Of a stretch of 64,000 nt of DNA, positions 24,521 through 35,989 are shown piece after piece. The stretch is from Actinernus sp. WN-2022 (lineage: Eukaryota > Cnidaria > Anthozoa > Actiniaria > Actinernidae). The translations under genes and the position numbers were made by a program. The stretch covers positions 143,689,745 to 143,753,744 of the forward strand of contig JAOWCC010001589.1 of NCBI GenBank assembly GCA_030867875.1, written 5' to 3'. A model generated the notes under the pieces. It had not been told where the DNA came from, made no database searches, and saw only the letters and a program-made list of their open reading frames with translations. Positions within the stretch are counted from its first letter, which is position 1. Each line of letters opens with the position of its first letter.

Positions 24521-26231
24521 TTCAAGGACCCAAGCTAAGTATTGAGTATTTTCTTGCGTAGTTGATTCATAATAAGAGTTTTTCTTTCCCGCCAATTTTA
24601 CCCGTTCTTTGTTATCTCATGTTTCATCACAGAACTACACTAGTTCTGTATGCTCCTTCCTACCAACAATAATAAATGATTTTGTTATATTGTTGTACTG
24701 GTTTTTGTAAAGGGAGGACTAGAGCATAAAGAAGTTATTTTCGGAACAGAGTAGAGAAAATAAATGTATTTATGCTCGGGTCCGGATTTTACAGTATTTG
24801 CATTGCAAATAATTTCACATTCCACACTTGTTTGTGTTTCTTCTATTGTATCTTTACCATATATAAGATACTTAGATTAAGCGTTCTTCACTCTCAGGGC
24901 TACACTACTACGAATGACTCGACAGTTAATTTCGTATGCTTTATTTCAGTTTGTCAAGCAGCGCCCTCTGTTCGCTCAGACGTCGTCGTCCACTTCTGAT
25001 ACAATCTCCCCTCAGAACTTCAGTAATTTCGTCCGTCAACGAAAACATCCAGCACCCGTTTCCAGAACCAAGTCGACATCTGCTTCAGGTCTTTGGAGAC
25101 GTAACTTTCTGTATACACAGCATACACCCGGCTCTACAACGAAAACCAAGCCAGTTGCACAAGAGGAAAATATCTCCAATATACTAGTAGCATATCTAAT
25201 AACGAACTAGTAAAAGAACTTATTAAAGGTAAAGAACATTACACTCTAAACGAGACAGTTACGAGTTCAAGGGTAATTAAGTCACACGATAAGTGTCATA
25301 CCCAGTTATATTGGCAAAGGTACACTCAGAGCTCATATTAATTATTGTCAATATCGGAGAGACATGAAGATCGACCACCAGCGATGTCATTTAAGATTAT
25401 AGACGAAGGGAGATACAATTCCTTTTATTACCACGCCTTCGTCAGAAACGTTTTCTAATAACTCCCGCGAAGCAGTCTAGATTAGACGGTGCTACAGAAG
25501 AACCGACTGTAGTAAACCCGATTTCGGCTTCGGTGTAAAAATCCGGTAAAAGTGGTCATCTTGGAGTTAAGACACGTAAACAAAAATAGGTCTGGGATCT
25601 TTTTGTATACTGTTGTATACGATCGAAATGGTACACTGATAATCAGTGTTACACGTGTGTCGAAGATTTAAGCATGCAAGCATCGCTTTATAAATATTTT
25701 ACTGTTACCTACTTAGTAACATAAGATTTGAAGTCGTATGGATCCCTAGAGATCAGAATCAGCGAGTTGATTTTATCAGTAGAATTGTAGATCGAGTTAA
25801 GAGAGAATCTTTCGATATGGCCCATACAAATTGGGTTCCTACACAGTTGACATATTCGCGAGTACGAGAACAAATCGCTCGTTCTTCCTATTTATCTAAT
25901 CCCTAGAGTTTTTACTCATATTTGTGCTAGATGCGTAGGGATTTATTTTTATGTTGCCTTATTGGCCCTCGAACATCTTTTGCCCATGGATACATAGTGG
26001 TACAGGCCACCGTCGCCATTTTTTATCGATACCTGCTGATACTTATCGTATCGGTTTACGAGTTAGGTTCTAACGAGAACTCCATGTTCAGTTCACCTAA
26101 ACTTTTGCTCGACCGTAGTACTCTACGATTCGATGGAACTAAGTACAGTTGTTATTTTATTATAATTTCATCAGGACGCGATCGATTATAGAATTCAGGT
26201 AACGGAAGTTCTAAGAGGAAATCTGATCATT

Positions 26232-26935
26232 TAGGCCCACTTGGACCCAGTCACAAATAAGTTCACACGTGTCATGTTTATAGGTTTTGCAAACCTAATC
26301 TGAGTTGAAGGCGCTAATTATATCTTTTGGGCCCACTTGGACCCGGTCACAAATAAGTTGACGTGTATGTTTATACCTTGGGACCACTTAGACCTAGGCA
26401 CTTACTGTCACGCATGTTATTTATACATTTTGGGTCCACTTGGACCAGGTCACAAACAAGTTGACGTGTATGTTTATACCTTGGGACCACTTAGACCTAG
26501 GCACTTACTGTCACGCATGTTATTTATACATTTTGGGTCCACTTGGACCAGGTCACAAATAAGTTGACGTGTATGTTTATACCTTGGGACCACTTGGACC
26601 TAGGCACTTACTGTCACGCATGTTATATATACATTTTGGGTCCACTTGGACCAGGTCACAAATAAGTTGACGTGAATGTTTATACCTTGGGACCACTTGG
26701 ACCTAGGCACTTACTGTCATGCATGTTATTTATACATTTTGGGTCCACTTGGACCAGGTCACAAGTAAGTTGACGTGAATGTTTATACCTTGGGACCACT
26801 TGGACCTAGGCACTTACTGTCACGCATGTTATCTATACATTTTGGGTCCACTTGGACCAGGTCATAAATACGTTGAAGTGTATGTTTATACCTTGGGACC
26901 ACTTGGACCCTTGGATGATTTCGTACCCTTGGTGA
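26232..26935. repeat. 103-bp tandem satellite inside the DIRS-type element
   Basis: Units begin at 26232, 26328, 26431, 26534, 26637, 26740 and 26843; the spacing is 103 bp from the second on. Each unit carries two near-palindromes, GGGTCCACTTGGACC and GGGACCACTTGGACC, about 50 bp apart. Isolated 'accacttggacc' cores continue to about 27030. Unit spacing, unit length and the lack of unique spacers exclude a CRISPR array. Confidence 0.95.
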
Positions 26936-28012
26936 TGATTGAAGGACCACTTGGACCTTATCATGTTACGGAGCAATGCAGTGCTGTTCATCGAACACCT
27001 ACGTCCTCGACGAGACCACTTGGACCCGTACCCAGCCAGTCTAGGACCTCTGGGAGTCGTGATGCGCGACTGAATCATAATAGGGATAACAGTTCACTTG
27101 GACATAGTTATAAGCGAAAATCCAAGTTTCTATAGATCGGATAATTAGATAAATCCACTTGGATACTTAACCAATTACCGATATAACAGAATATTGAATT
27201 TATTTCTAGATATCGCAAGGGCAGCAAAAATAGATGGACGTTCGTTTTTCCTCAAGCTCTCTAGCTTTTGTAATCCATAAAAGTTTATGGTCTTTAATAT
27301 TAAACGCTACATAGGGCAGATAATACTGTCCTCGATTATTGCAGAATTTATAATATGGTGCCAAGATAGCTGGCAAATATATACCAGAAAATGATCGCTA
27401 TGTCTTTATCCGGTTCATTATTTCTTCAATCAATGTTGGAAGGTAGGAAAAAAGTTTAAATACTTATTAATTACTATGTTATAAACTGGGCACATAAAAT
27501 AGCAGGTTTGAAGACGACTTTTCTTGTAATAGATTCATTGTTAACGGCAATTGTTGAAGCTTTGTAAGATAACACCCAAACGAACTTGGTAGGAAAGTAC
27601 ATCCGATAACTCCGGATACTATTATAATTATTCATGCATATTTCGAAGAGAGTAGTAATCTACTTGGTATTAGATCACTACCATGTGTCTATTATCTTAT
27701 GCCGGATTCTTCAGAATCTCAGAACTATTTGAATATCGGAAATATAATTTTTCTTGAAGATCGTCTTACGATTTTAATTGAATCAAGAAAAACTGATAAG
27801 TACAGAGACGGGCATGGGTTTACATGCGAAAACGTTCAATAAGACATGCCCATATTATTATTTACCGCTGAACTGACATTCGTCACGCTCATATCGCAGA
27901 GGAATCTACTGATTTTATAATCAGATCTACTAGACATGAAGAGGATTCTAAAAGTAATGTGTTCTCTGAAAAACACGAAGTACTTAGCAAGAGATATCTT
28001 AAAAGTTAAATC

Positions 28013-28205
28013 AGCGGAAGTGGGCATTGATCCGTCGGGTTATAGTAAACTTACAGTTTTAGATTCGGAGGTGCCACTTCCAATGCAAATTTAGGGCTGC
28101 CATATTGGGTGGCAGATAGAAGTCTGAAAAGGTCAAAGACGGATACGTTTAAAGTCTAAAAGTCTCGTTTGATTGTTTCACAAAACCTTGGCTTACACAG
28201 TAACT
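28013..28205 (+). pseudogene. C-terminal part of a DIRS/Ngaro tyrosine recombinase, inactivated
   Basis: The frame reads AEVGIDPSGYSKLTVLRFGG, then ATSNANLGLPYWVADRSLKR, and after a stop LIVSQNLGL. Family members have the order GLDPS.YG.HSLRSGGA..AAN.GVPDR..KRHGRW..E. in this place (known for DIRS/Ngaro recombinases). Here an active-site arginine of the box is still visible (LRFGGA), the histidine before it is replaced and stops follow. Position next to the right-end repeat B2 fits the usual order, recombinase near the 3' end. Confidence 0.75.
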
Positions 28206-28947
28206 TGTTCTGTCACAAGTTCGGTACTTATACCATCTCAGAAGCTTGTACAGTTCTGTCGGGGGACAACAGCTGTGCTGTGCTGTGCTTCTATTACCTT
28301 TGTATTTTCCCCAAGTGGTTTTTAGAAGGTTGGAGGTTTTTTCTGGCCTCCCTGGTACAGCTGGAAACATTTAAGTCAATTGTAACATGTCAATACAATA
28401 ATTGTATTTTATTATTTAATTTATGTAATTCCTGTAATAAACGGAATTATGCGTTGCTGACAGACCATAATCAGTTACGAATTACGTTCATTCTAGTTCT
28501 GTATGCTCCTTCCTACCAACAATAATAAATGATTTTGTTATGTTGTTGTACTGGTTTTTGTAAAGGGAGGACTAGAGCATAAAGAAGTTTATTTTCGGAA
28601 CAGAGTAGAGAAAATAACGCACATTTAACGCTGCATTTTTCCGGTGGAACGGGGAAAGTAACGATTTGCAAAATTTGCGGGGATTTTAGCGGTGGTTGTA
28701 ACGCCAGCCACGACAGAGCGGAACTGGACCCGAGCATCAACGACGTGTATCGAACATGGCGGAAGCTATGAACACGCAACAATCGTAGCTAATTTAAACA
28801 AGTCCTGGGTGTTCCATCAGAGGCAGTGTTTATACTGAGTTAAGTCACGAGTAATAGATCAGGAAGTGTTTATTATTAAACACTTTGTTATTTGCAACAA
28901 CAAACCCGGTTTTGTTAAAGTTTGCGTCCGGCAAAATATCAGATTAA

Positions 28948-29400
28948 GTAATGATTCGTGTAACAAGTACGACACCGAACGGCATTCAGATGGCAAGGTG
29001 ATGATTTTGTATTGTGAAAATTCTTGATCTGATTGGTTGAAACATGAAAATCGCCTTAAAGGTTAGGAAGACGTTTAATTTCCTCCAATTTTTCAAACTA
29101 TTAAGACTGCGATTTGCACTGCGGTTCCAAATGTCGTTTGTAAAGCAAATCGTATCTTCGGAACCTTATCAATCGTGCCTGTTTCGTAGCTATTGTTTTT
29201 GGCTGTTCCTATTGGTTGGAAGAGAATTTGTTCATAAAAATGGAATGAAACTAAGACTTCATACTACTTTTATTTCAGAATAATCATAATTATCACCCAT
29301 TGTTTCCGTAGTCTAAAACACAGACAAATCACATGCATGTGAGGGAGGCTCAATGCCACATAACAATGGATTTTGTCATACTTTTTACACGGATCATTAC
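28948..29400. mobile_element. TTAA MITE, variant form, uninterrupted copy (453 bp)
   Basis: TTAA at 28944-28947 and 29401-29404; ends GTAATGATTCGTGTAA and TTTTTACACGGATCATTAC. It is the sister of 17998-18814 and shows the empty sites for both insertions of that copy. Confidence 0.85.
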
Positions 29401-29551
29401 TTAAATATATTTAAACGCAGCTGCATAACATTTCTTTTATATTCCTTTGTCGCATTGTTTTTTTTTTGTTGACAGACAACGGTTTCTGATAAACAAGAGA
29501 ATGGTCGAGACTGTAAAAGTGCGGAAAGCATGTATAGTAATAGAAAATGTA

Positions 29552-29703
29552 CAGGGGCGGATCCAGGATTTTGTGAAAGGGGGGTTTGCAAAAGGATTTT
29601 TTTTTAAATCTAGAGATTTAAAATTGAATTTACAGTGATTTACAGGCCGATCCGCATAGTGGGTGTTGCAACCCCCGAAACCCCTCCCCTGGATCCGCTA
29701 GTG
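29552..29703. mobile_element. Short inverted-repeat element, GGGGCGGATCCAGG
   Basis: 'Caggggcggatccaggattt' at the left is mirrored by 'cctcccctggatccgctagtg' at the right. It lies inside the outer TIR element and is absent from the sister copy at 40097-40924. Confidence 0.55.
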
Positions 29704-30196
29704 ATGTGCTTCGGAAAAGGATTTTTTTCAAATAATGGAGCAACTGATAGAAGCTTATGTATATTCAATTTATCAATGCCTCCTCCCAATTGAAAATTCT
29801 GAAGCACATACCGGGGCCATAGGGGCGGGTATTGTAACAGCCAACTGTCCCCGATGGGCGGGGAAAAGGTCAAAATGTAACACTGTATAAATGTTACATT
29901 TCCCGCTATGTCCCGGTGGTCGGAGGGCCGGAGTTTCAATTGACTAGTGCATAATGCACTTCATATATTACTCTACCTACACAACGTGTTTTAAGGTTAT
30001 TTAAAATCGTTTTATTGATAAAATTTGAGTAATCGAATCTTTATTCAAGTTCATCTCTCAGGACAGTCCGTTAGGCCAATAAAAACCCGAAATAAAAAGC
30101 ATTGTTATAACAACCCTTGTGTCATAATCGTAGAGCCAATCACAATCCGTGACAGTTCAGCTTTTAATAATACAAGGGTCTTCTCTCGGAGTAGTC

Positions 30197-30206
30197 GCCA
30201 TCTTGG
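30197..30206 (+). promoter_or_regulatory. YY1-like GCCATCTTGG motif upstream of the RRM gene
   Basis: GCCATCTTGG lies 110-120 bp before the ATG at 30316, in a position usual for YY1-type initiator-proximal elements of TATA-less animal promoters. No TATA box is evident. Function is inferred from the motif and position only; the same motif also occurs in nearby MITEs. Confidence 0.35.
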
Positions 30207-30315
30207 ATCTGACCGAGAAGACCCTGGTCACGAGGTTGGATTCTACCCACAATGATTGAGCTTTTGGATCCATCGTTTTCGCTCAGCCGTCTACTCTGCG
30301 ATTTGATAGGGGCAC

Positions 30316-31173
30316 ATGGCTGATCGGTCGGTGGATCATTCACCGAAACTGGTCGAGAACCTGAAATTACTGAACTTTAGATCAAACAGTGGTCTACTTG
30401 ACATATCGGACTTAGCTATAAGTTCAACTGAACCCCAGGTCAATGGAGAAAAGACCACAGGAGTAGAAAAACTTCGCCCAGATAATTCGTATGTTTCTGA
30501 GGTCGTTTCTGATAATGCACGTGGTCCAGCTTCACCAGAATTGCAGGATGTCAACAGCCCTTGTCTTGTGACAGAAGTGTCCAAAGTGTTAAGAAGAAAT
30601 CGGGTCATTTCCAACAAGTGCAAGGTATACGTTGGCAATATTAGTTATAGGACGAAGACTCGGGAATTAAAGGAGTTTTGCAGTGTGTTTGGGAAAATTA
30701 TACACGTGCAAATTATACAGGACCGTCTGAAGAAGAGGTCAAGGGGGTGAGTATTAAAAACTCTGTGCATAATTAATATGGAGCAATATTAGTAATAATT
30801 GGGCTTGTAAAATAATCTAATCTGCAGAGTGGCTTGCAGGCTCACTGCAGTTACTCAGTGGCTTGATGCTTGCTAGTCAGTGGCTTGTGTAAAAGAATCT
30901 AACCTACACAGTGCCTGAGTGGCAATTAAGAGCAAGCTAATTACCAACAAATTTGAACTCACATAATTAGGACTCCAGGAATTGAACCCGGGTCACAGAG
31001 GTGAGAAGCAAAGGCTTAACCACTGCACCACCCTGCTCCTGGATGAACTGACATGTGTATAACCATTACTATGTGCTATTACCTGTCCTTTTGTGTTTCA
31101 AGGTTTGGGTTTGTGACATTTAGCAATGAGTGGGAAGCAGATAAAGCAAAGCAGTCTTCAGATGATGAACGAA
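30316..31173 (+). CDS. RRM-domain RNA-binding protein, first two exons
   Basis: Exon 1 is 30316-30746, from an ATG after 'aggggcac' to the donor GGGG/GTGAGT. Exon 2 starts at 31103 (acceptor tttgtgtttcaag). The two join in frame as RSRGFGFVTF. Residues 1-100 are polar and probably disordered. An RRM begins near residue 101: CKVYVGNISYRTKTRELKEF carries RNP2 (VYVGNI) and GFGFVTF is RNP1, so single-stranded RNA binding is expected. Exon 2 may end at 31173 before GTAATG; otherwise the frame runs to TAA at 31182-31184 and would truncate the RRM after RNP1. I favour the splice, with the rest of the RRM downstream in exons not found. Intron 1 holds a tRNA-derived SINE. The exact family is not recognised. 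Confidence 0.8.
30970..31041 (-). repeat. tRNA-derived SINE head in intron 1 of the RRM gene
   Basis: On the reverse strand an A-box-like GGTGCAGTGGTTAAG is followed by a B box GGGTTCAATTCC at tRNA spacing. The acceptor stem does not pair well, so it is a SINE or pseudo-tRNA. Confidence 0.65.
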
Positions 31174-31184
31174 GTAATGTTTAA

Positions 31185-31740
31185 AGTCCGACAATGAGGA
31201 CTGGACGGGGATTTCAAGTCCGCGCAATTTGTTCCAGTCCGAGGCGCAGCCGAGGACTGGAACTAATTGCAAGGACTTGAAATCCCCGTCCAGTCCGAAA
31301 TTGGAGGACTTTGAACGACTTCAACTCCTCATTAATTATTCGGGAGGAATCAAAGACAAATAAAAGTTGCTGGTAGTTTAGTATTTTGCAAGGAAAACTA
31401 AAAAATATCGAGAAAATAATGCACTTGGATGATAATCTAACTTAGTAAAAGAGGTGTATCCACCTCATAATGATAATGAATGGAATTTGAAAGGAAATTG
31501 TTTAATCTGATCAATAAAAGAGTAATTATGCATGCCATGATGTTTTTCAATAATTTATTCGTAGTAACTGGAAAAATTTCCAGTTACTGGAACAACTTGT
31601 TCCAGTAACTAGAAACTTTTCCAGTTACTGCTAGGAGGACTAGACCAGGTATCCAGTGTCCTCAAGGGATTAAAATCAGACCATTGGATTGGCTGAATAC
31701 CTCGTGAATAATTAATGAGGACTTGAACCTTGGATAACAG
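31185..31740. repeat. Inverted-repeat element fragments just after RRM exon 2
   Basis: 'Aggactggacggggatttca' (from about 31194) faces 'tgaaatccccgtccagtcc' (to about 31298). Further on, 'ccagttactggaac' and 'gttccagtaact' pair near 31590, and 'aatgaggactt' returns at about 31718. The first block abuts the exon by about 10 bases. Confidence 0.6.
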
Positions 31741-32027
31741 GTGAACACATCTGCTTAATTAGGGACTGTCAACATATGCTTAGTGCCCCGCTTAATGTAC
31801 ACTGCATGTTTAAGAGGGAGGGGGCCCAGACATGGACGTACATGTGTGTACATGTACGGGGAATTAAGATCAAAACAGTTATGGGGATGAGATGGGAGCA
31901 AAAACATGAGCTAAAATGGTGGCCATAGCTTCTGAAGTTGAAGCAAACTGTTTGGACTTTCAACATAAATACAGAGCCAACCAAACATGTACAGTCCTGC
32001 CCAAAAACTTTGCAACCATCAGCGTAA

Positions 32028-32205
32028 CGAGCGGCGCTAATTATTTAGTGGCTGGGCGTTAGTGGTTTGGTGGCACTAACGGTAAATACTGGTGACTAGC
32101 CGTCAACGGCGCTGGACGTTTGGTGGCTAGGCATTGACGGCATTAGATGTTTGGTGGCTAGCCGTTGACGGCTCAAGACGTTTGGTGGCTAGCCGTTAGT
32201 CAGTG
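32028..32205. repeat. GC-richer minisatellite, core GTTTGGTGGCTAGCCGTT
   Basis: At least five diverged units of about 30 bp share '(g/c)gtttggtggctag(c/g)c(g/a)tt(g/a)acggc'. It stands out by base composition from the surrounding AT-rich DNA. Confidence 0.8.
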
Positions 32206-33420
32206 CATGATTGAGGAAAACGATTTCACTGCACTGCGGTGTGAGTGAATGTAGCATAAACACATAGGCATTTAAAAATGTACTTCGGCATTTAAAAATG
32301 TACCTGAGTTATCCAGAAGAGTATGTGCTGTGTAAACCAATCACAAAGCTCTATTGTCTAATGGGATTTTATCCAGAAGATAATGTTCTGTCCAAGCCAA
32401 TCGGATTTCGTCATTGTAACACGATGCATTGCCAACAGAAAATATAGTCTCATCCAGCCAATGAAAGGGCGTTTACAAGATTAGGCAATTAAGATTAGAA
32501 CATAATATACTCGTTTATCCAATAATATCGGTATGTTCTTATCTGTGGTTATCAATGTCGTTGACAGCAACATTAACCAGATGCAAGTTTTGTATATGAT
32601 GAAAATCATACAGAAAACACAGTTGCGAAACATTTACACATTACTAAGGGTAAATCTCTGAAAAATCATTGCTTTCATGTAACAGAACATTTATATTTCA
32701 CAGACAGCTGGAGCAACAATTATGTCCTCGAAACTGGACACGAAACGGGAGTATCATCTAACATAAGCACCGGAAAGGCTGCTTGACCTTTCGGAATTCA
32801 GTCATTTACCTCTGCATTGCCTACAATATTATACATTAGATCGGGAATGGACTGCTTACTCTCAAAATGTGGGCTTTTCCGCCGTTAATCAAGCCACTTA
32901 TTCCTGTTTCGAAACGATTACCAAGCGCGTTGGTCGCGAAAAGAATTAAATGGATCGGAGTCGTTAAGCGTTACGATTGCAGACGAAGAATGGCTGTTGT
33001 CAGCATCGAGCCGGTTTGCAATGAGCTGCATCAACAGTAGATCATTTACACAAACAAACGTAAAACTGATTCACTCGCTGGACACTAATTAAGCAGCTAA
33101 ATAACTGCGTATAATTTGTTGTTTTCGGGATATAATATGTTAAAATTGGTGTGGTACGTAAGGAGAATTAACTTAGAACTGATTTCTTACCTCGGGATTA
33201 CCTCCACTGCTTTACCGGGATGTCTCTCGACAGTCAACAGAGTGTTCACGATGCATGTGCCAATTGTAGTGTCATCTTTTGTTTTGACGATCGTTTTCGA
33301 CGGTCCCTTTCATTCCTGTCCCTTCTTTCTGGTTTCCATGCAAGGGACATAATTGGGTGCTTAGTTTGGCGTTCCTTGTAGCCTCCGTATTTCCACGAGT
33401 TCGATTACCAAATGCGTTAA

Positions 33421-33711
33421 ATGTTGAACGATACTTACGTCGACCCAGTACACCCAGAAGAATATCAGATATTTAAAAGTGACCGTAAACGTGGTTCACA
33501 GCCTGCAGCCAGCCGAAGGCCCACAGCACGTACCGGCATAAACCTGAACTCGTTTTCGCTTTACGCGGGAACGATCTGCGCCGGCGGCGCCAAAGTAATC
33601 ACGACCATGAAACATGAACCGTTTCCATTTGTTGATACGAAGGACTATATATTCCTTAATATCCAATCAAACTTAAGACTGGTGCATGACAGTTATCTCG
33701 AAGATCAGTAA
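33421..33711 (+). CDS. Open frame of 96 codons, unrecognised
   Basis: ATG 33421 to TAA 33711. The middle is basic (DRKRGSQPAASRRPTARTG) and the second half mixed (VITTMKHEPFPFVDTKDYIF). Composition is more protein-like than that of the neighbouring frames and GC is higher than around it. I see no known motif, no signal peptide and no clear splice site, and it is not obviously linked to the RRM gene upstream. It may be a remnant of a mobile element or a chance frame. Confidence 0.25.
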   Translation: MLNDTYVDPVHPEEYQIFKSDRKRGSQPAASRRPTARTGINLNSFSLYAGTICAGGAKVITTMKHEPFPFVDTKDYIFLNIQSNLRLVHDSYLEDQ

Positions 33712-34235
33712 AAACCTCTTGTATTCGATTGGTTATTGAAGAATACAGTTTTCTGCTACAACAAATATATGGCCAGTTTGGAACGCGAGTCACCTCCCAA
33801 TTTATCTTCGCGGCATTTCGTCAGTCAAAGTATTTCAGACTACGGTATAAACCAGTGAGTGTGCTCTTAATCCCGGGTCTTAATACATTGGAGTTAGTTC
33901 AATAATTCGTATCTTTTAAGGCGAAAGAGAATAGGGAAAAGAACGTTATTTACCGGCTTACGGTCGGTCCGTATCAAGTGCGCCCTCGGTCTTTAAAGTG
34001 ATGCCGGAGTACATTTCAAGACCTCGAGCATAGTTGTTTTCAATACGAACCTCACGCGCGCTTTACAGCCATTTATAAAAGTCACGTGATGGGGGTCGTA
34101 CCTGTTTGGCGTGCTGTCTGCTCGATGTTTTGCTTCCTGTTTTACCATTTAAAAGTGGTCATATGATAATAAAAAAACCTATTGGCTGAATTAGGTCAGG
34201 CCGAATGGAAGAATATTCAGTAGCTCTCGGTCAAT

Positions 34236-34325
34236 ATGTACTGCATCACTGCTTAGCTCAATTGGCAGAGCACGGTCTAGCGTGCGGGTGGTCAGGGATT
34301 CCCGTCCTTTGGCAGGGACGGTATA
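34236..34325 (+). repeat. tRNA-like (SINE) segment
   Basis: 'CTTAGCTCAATTGGCAGAGCA' is a very good tRNA A-box region (shown as fewer than 20 bases per arm: TTAGCTCAATTGGCAGAGC). The downstream part (gggattcccgtcc) is a poor B box, so a working tRNA is unlikely. Confidence 0.5.
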
Positions 34326-35040
34326 AGCCGTTGGCCTCCTTCCTCTTATAATGTATACAACGGGGGACGTGAAAGAACCTGTTATTTCGAGAAAGAGTAG
34401 GGGATTGTCTCCCGACACAACAGCCAGGTATTCTGAGGTACTAACAATCACTCATGATTGTAAACTGGACGGCAGCACATTGCGCCACAATAGCAGTCCG
34501 TATCATAAAACTATCCTTGTGAAGCGCATTTGAATATATTCATATAGAATTTGCACTATATTAATGAATACTTTTTTTACTCTGCTCGGCCCGTACCGTC
34601 GTGACCTCGAGCGAAATACTTTCCCGTCCGGCCCTCGCACTTCAAGTCAATCAAATTGACTGATAAAAGTATTAAAATCTGTTTCGTTTTACACCAGCAA
34701 AAATGTGTTTAAGCTGGAATTCCAGGTAGCAGAAACTCGGGCGTTCCCCTCGTTTATGAAAATGCTTGACCTGAGCCTACTTTTCTGTGCGTACCCGAGG
34801 CATGTTATTGTTCTTCTCCAGCAGTGTTATCAGCTCTCTCTTTTTTGATAGTCCTCATCTTTGTCTTCCTCACTAATTGGTGTCGGCTCTCAGTATTTCC
34901 TGATGAGGAGATCGAACGCCAGTCCCGCCTCTCGTAATTCAGCGCTGCTGATTCCTTGCCACGTTTCCTTCATTTGTTCTTTTCCATGAAGGATTCCCAC
35001 CATTTTGTATTCAATTTTTATTCCAAACACACATAACAGT

Positions 35041-35686
35041 ATACCTTATTACACGTAATTTTCGCGACACGTTAATTTCGCGATTTTGTAGATTTACTAT
35101 AAACTAGATCACTTTAATTTCGCAATTTCGTCTACGAGATGACAATTTATTATCACTACAGTTACCTTTCACTTTCGGAGACAAAAGAAAAAAACAAGCA
35201 GACACCTTTATTTGATAAAAAAACGATTTGTACTACGGTATATTATAGGTGTGATCGTTCTTAGGAACGTTTGTTCATTTTTGGTAAAAGTTATGGTAAA
35301 AGTGTCCGTAAAAGTTATGGTAACTGTAACAAAACTGCTGAACTGAACTATACACATACCATAAGCGATATGAGGGTTCATATTATATTGTTGAAGTGAA
35401 TTACAACGAGCCAGTTAATGGTAAATTTAGCGACTGCACGAAGACAATACTCCAAGAACACTTGCCGTAGAAGAGAGCTCTGATGAAGAAGTAGATGACT
35501 GATGTTAATAAATAGAGTAAACTGCATCTTACCGATTAAACTGTTTTATTTCTCATAGGTGATATATATGTAGTCACTTAATTTTCGCGCGTATGGAAAT
35601 GTTATGACATCTTTTATTCGCGACATCTAATTTTCGCGAAAAACGCGTAATTAAAGTGTAGCGAAAAGTTAAGTGTAATAAGGTAT
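35041..35686. mobile_element. Foldback MITE, ATACCTTATTACAC family (646 bp)
   Basis: ATACCTTATTACACGTAATT faces AAGTGTAATAAGGTAT. Between the ends, 'attttcgcg' and 'cgcgaaaa' recur in both halves. No ORF. Confidence 0.85.
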
Positions 35687-35989
35687 TTCAGACAAAGAAT
35701 AATTCCCGCGCTTCGCTACAAGTCTTGTCAAATGTTCCCAAAACAAATGTAAACCAGTACTTAAGACAAAAGATTGTGCACGGTCATAGCTTGCGCGGCG
35801 TGAACATATTTTTGGGACAAATGAAGCCAATTAACACAAGATCAAAATGTCGCTTGTTCTTAGTTCATACGGCTATTTAAATCTTTACCAGTTGTTTCGG
35901 CACTTGGTCACATTCTACAACTAGCTAGCTGTGCGATTTGTAATGTGGTTATAGTTAGTAAGTCGATCAGTGTCTCATTCGCTAGTCAG

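Larger units (their letters stand above)
23937..28617 (+). mobile_element. DIRS/Ngaro-type tyrosine-recombinase retroelement, decayed, with split direct repeats
   Basis: Terminal and internal repeats follow the order A1-body-B1A2-body-B2: A1 at 23937-24102 and A2 at 24764-24929 (both 166 bp), B1 at 24640-24763 and B2 at 28493-28617. The internal B1/A2 junction therefore reproduces the junction that joined ends of a circle would form, as described for DIRS-order elements. A gag-like remnant (24140-24520) and a tyrosine-recombinase C-terminus (about 28013-28200) are recognisable; the reverse-transcriptase region is not. The alternative is a head-to-tail pair consisting of a short deleted copy and a longer one. 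Confidence 0.7.
23859..29951. mobile_element. TIR element TGCACTAGTCAATTGAA, copy 1, split by two insertions
   Basis: Ends TGCACTAGTCAATTGAAACC (23859) and its inverse (ending 29951) bound about 6.1 kb. A related, less interrupted copy at 40097-40924 (828 bp) shows that the sequence up to 23936 and the sequence from 28618 were once contiguous, because 'ggccgtggaataacgcacatttaacgc' is unbroken there. Insertions are the DIRS-like element (23937-28617), a TTAA MITE (28948-29400) and a 'ggggcggatccagg' palindrome element (29552-29703). Left flank TTA, right flank TAA. Confidence 0.8.

Noticed and set aside
26232..26935. CRISPR-like regular array
   Set aside because: Whole 103-bp units repeat with no unique spacers, and the context is a retroelement in animal DNA.
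26337..27135. Frames of 76 and 118 codons with repeated WDHLDLG/LGPLGP
   Set aside because: They are translations of the 103-bp satellite.
28169..28525. 118-codon + frame
   Set aside because: Its first residues (LIVSQNLGL) are the end of the decayed recombinase; the rest is repeat DNA.
34236..34325. Functional tRNA gene
   Set aside because: Good A box but poor B box and no paired acceptor stem; other tRNA-like sites in the window fail in similar ways, so all are treated as SINE heads or pseudo-tRNAs.
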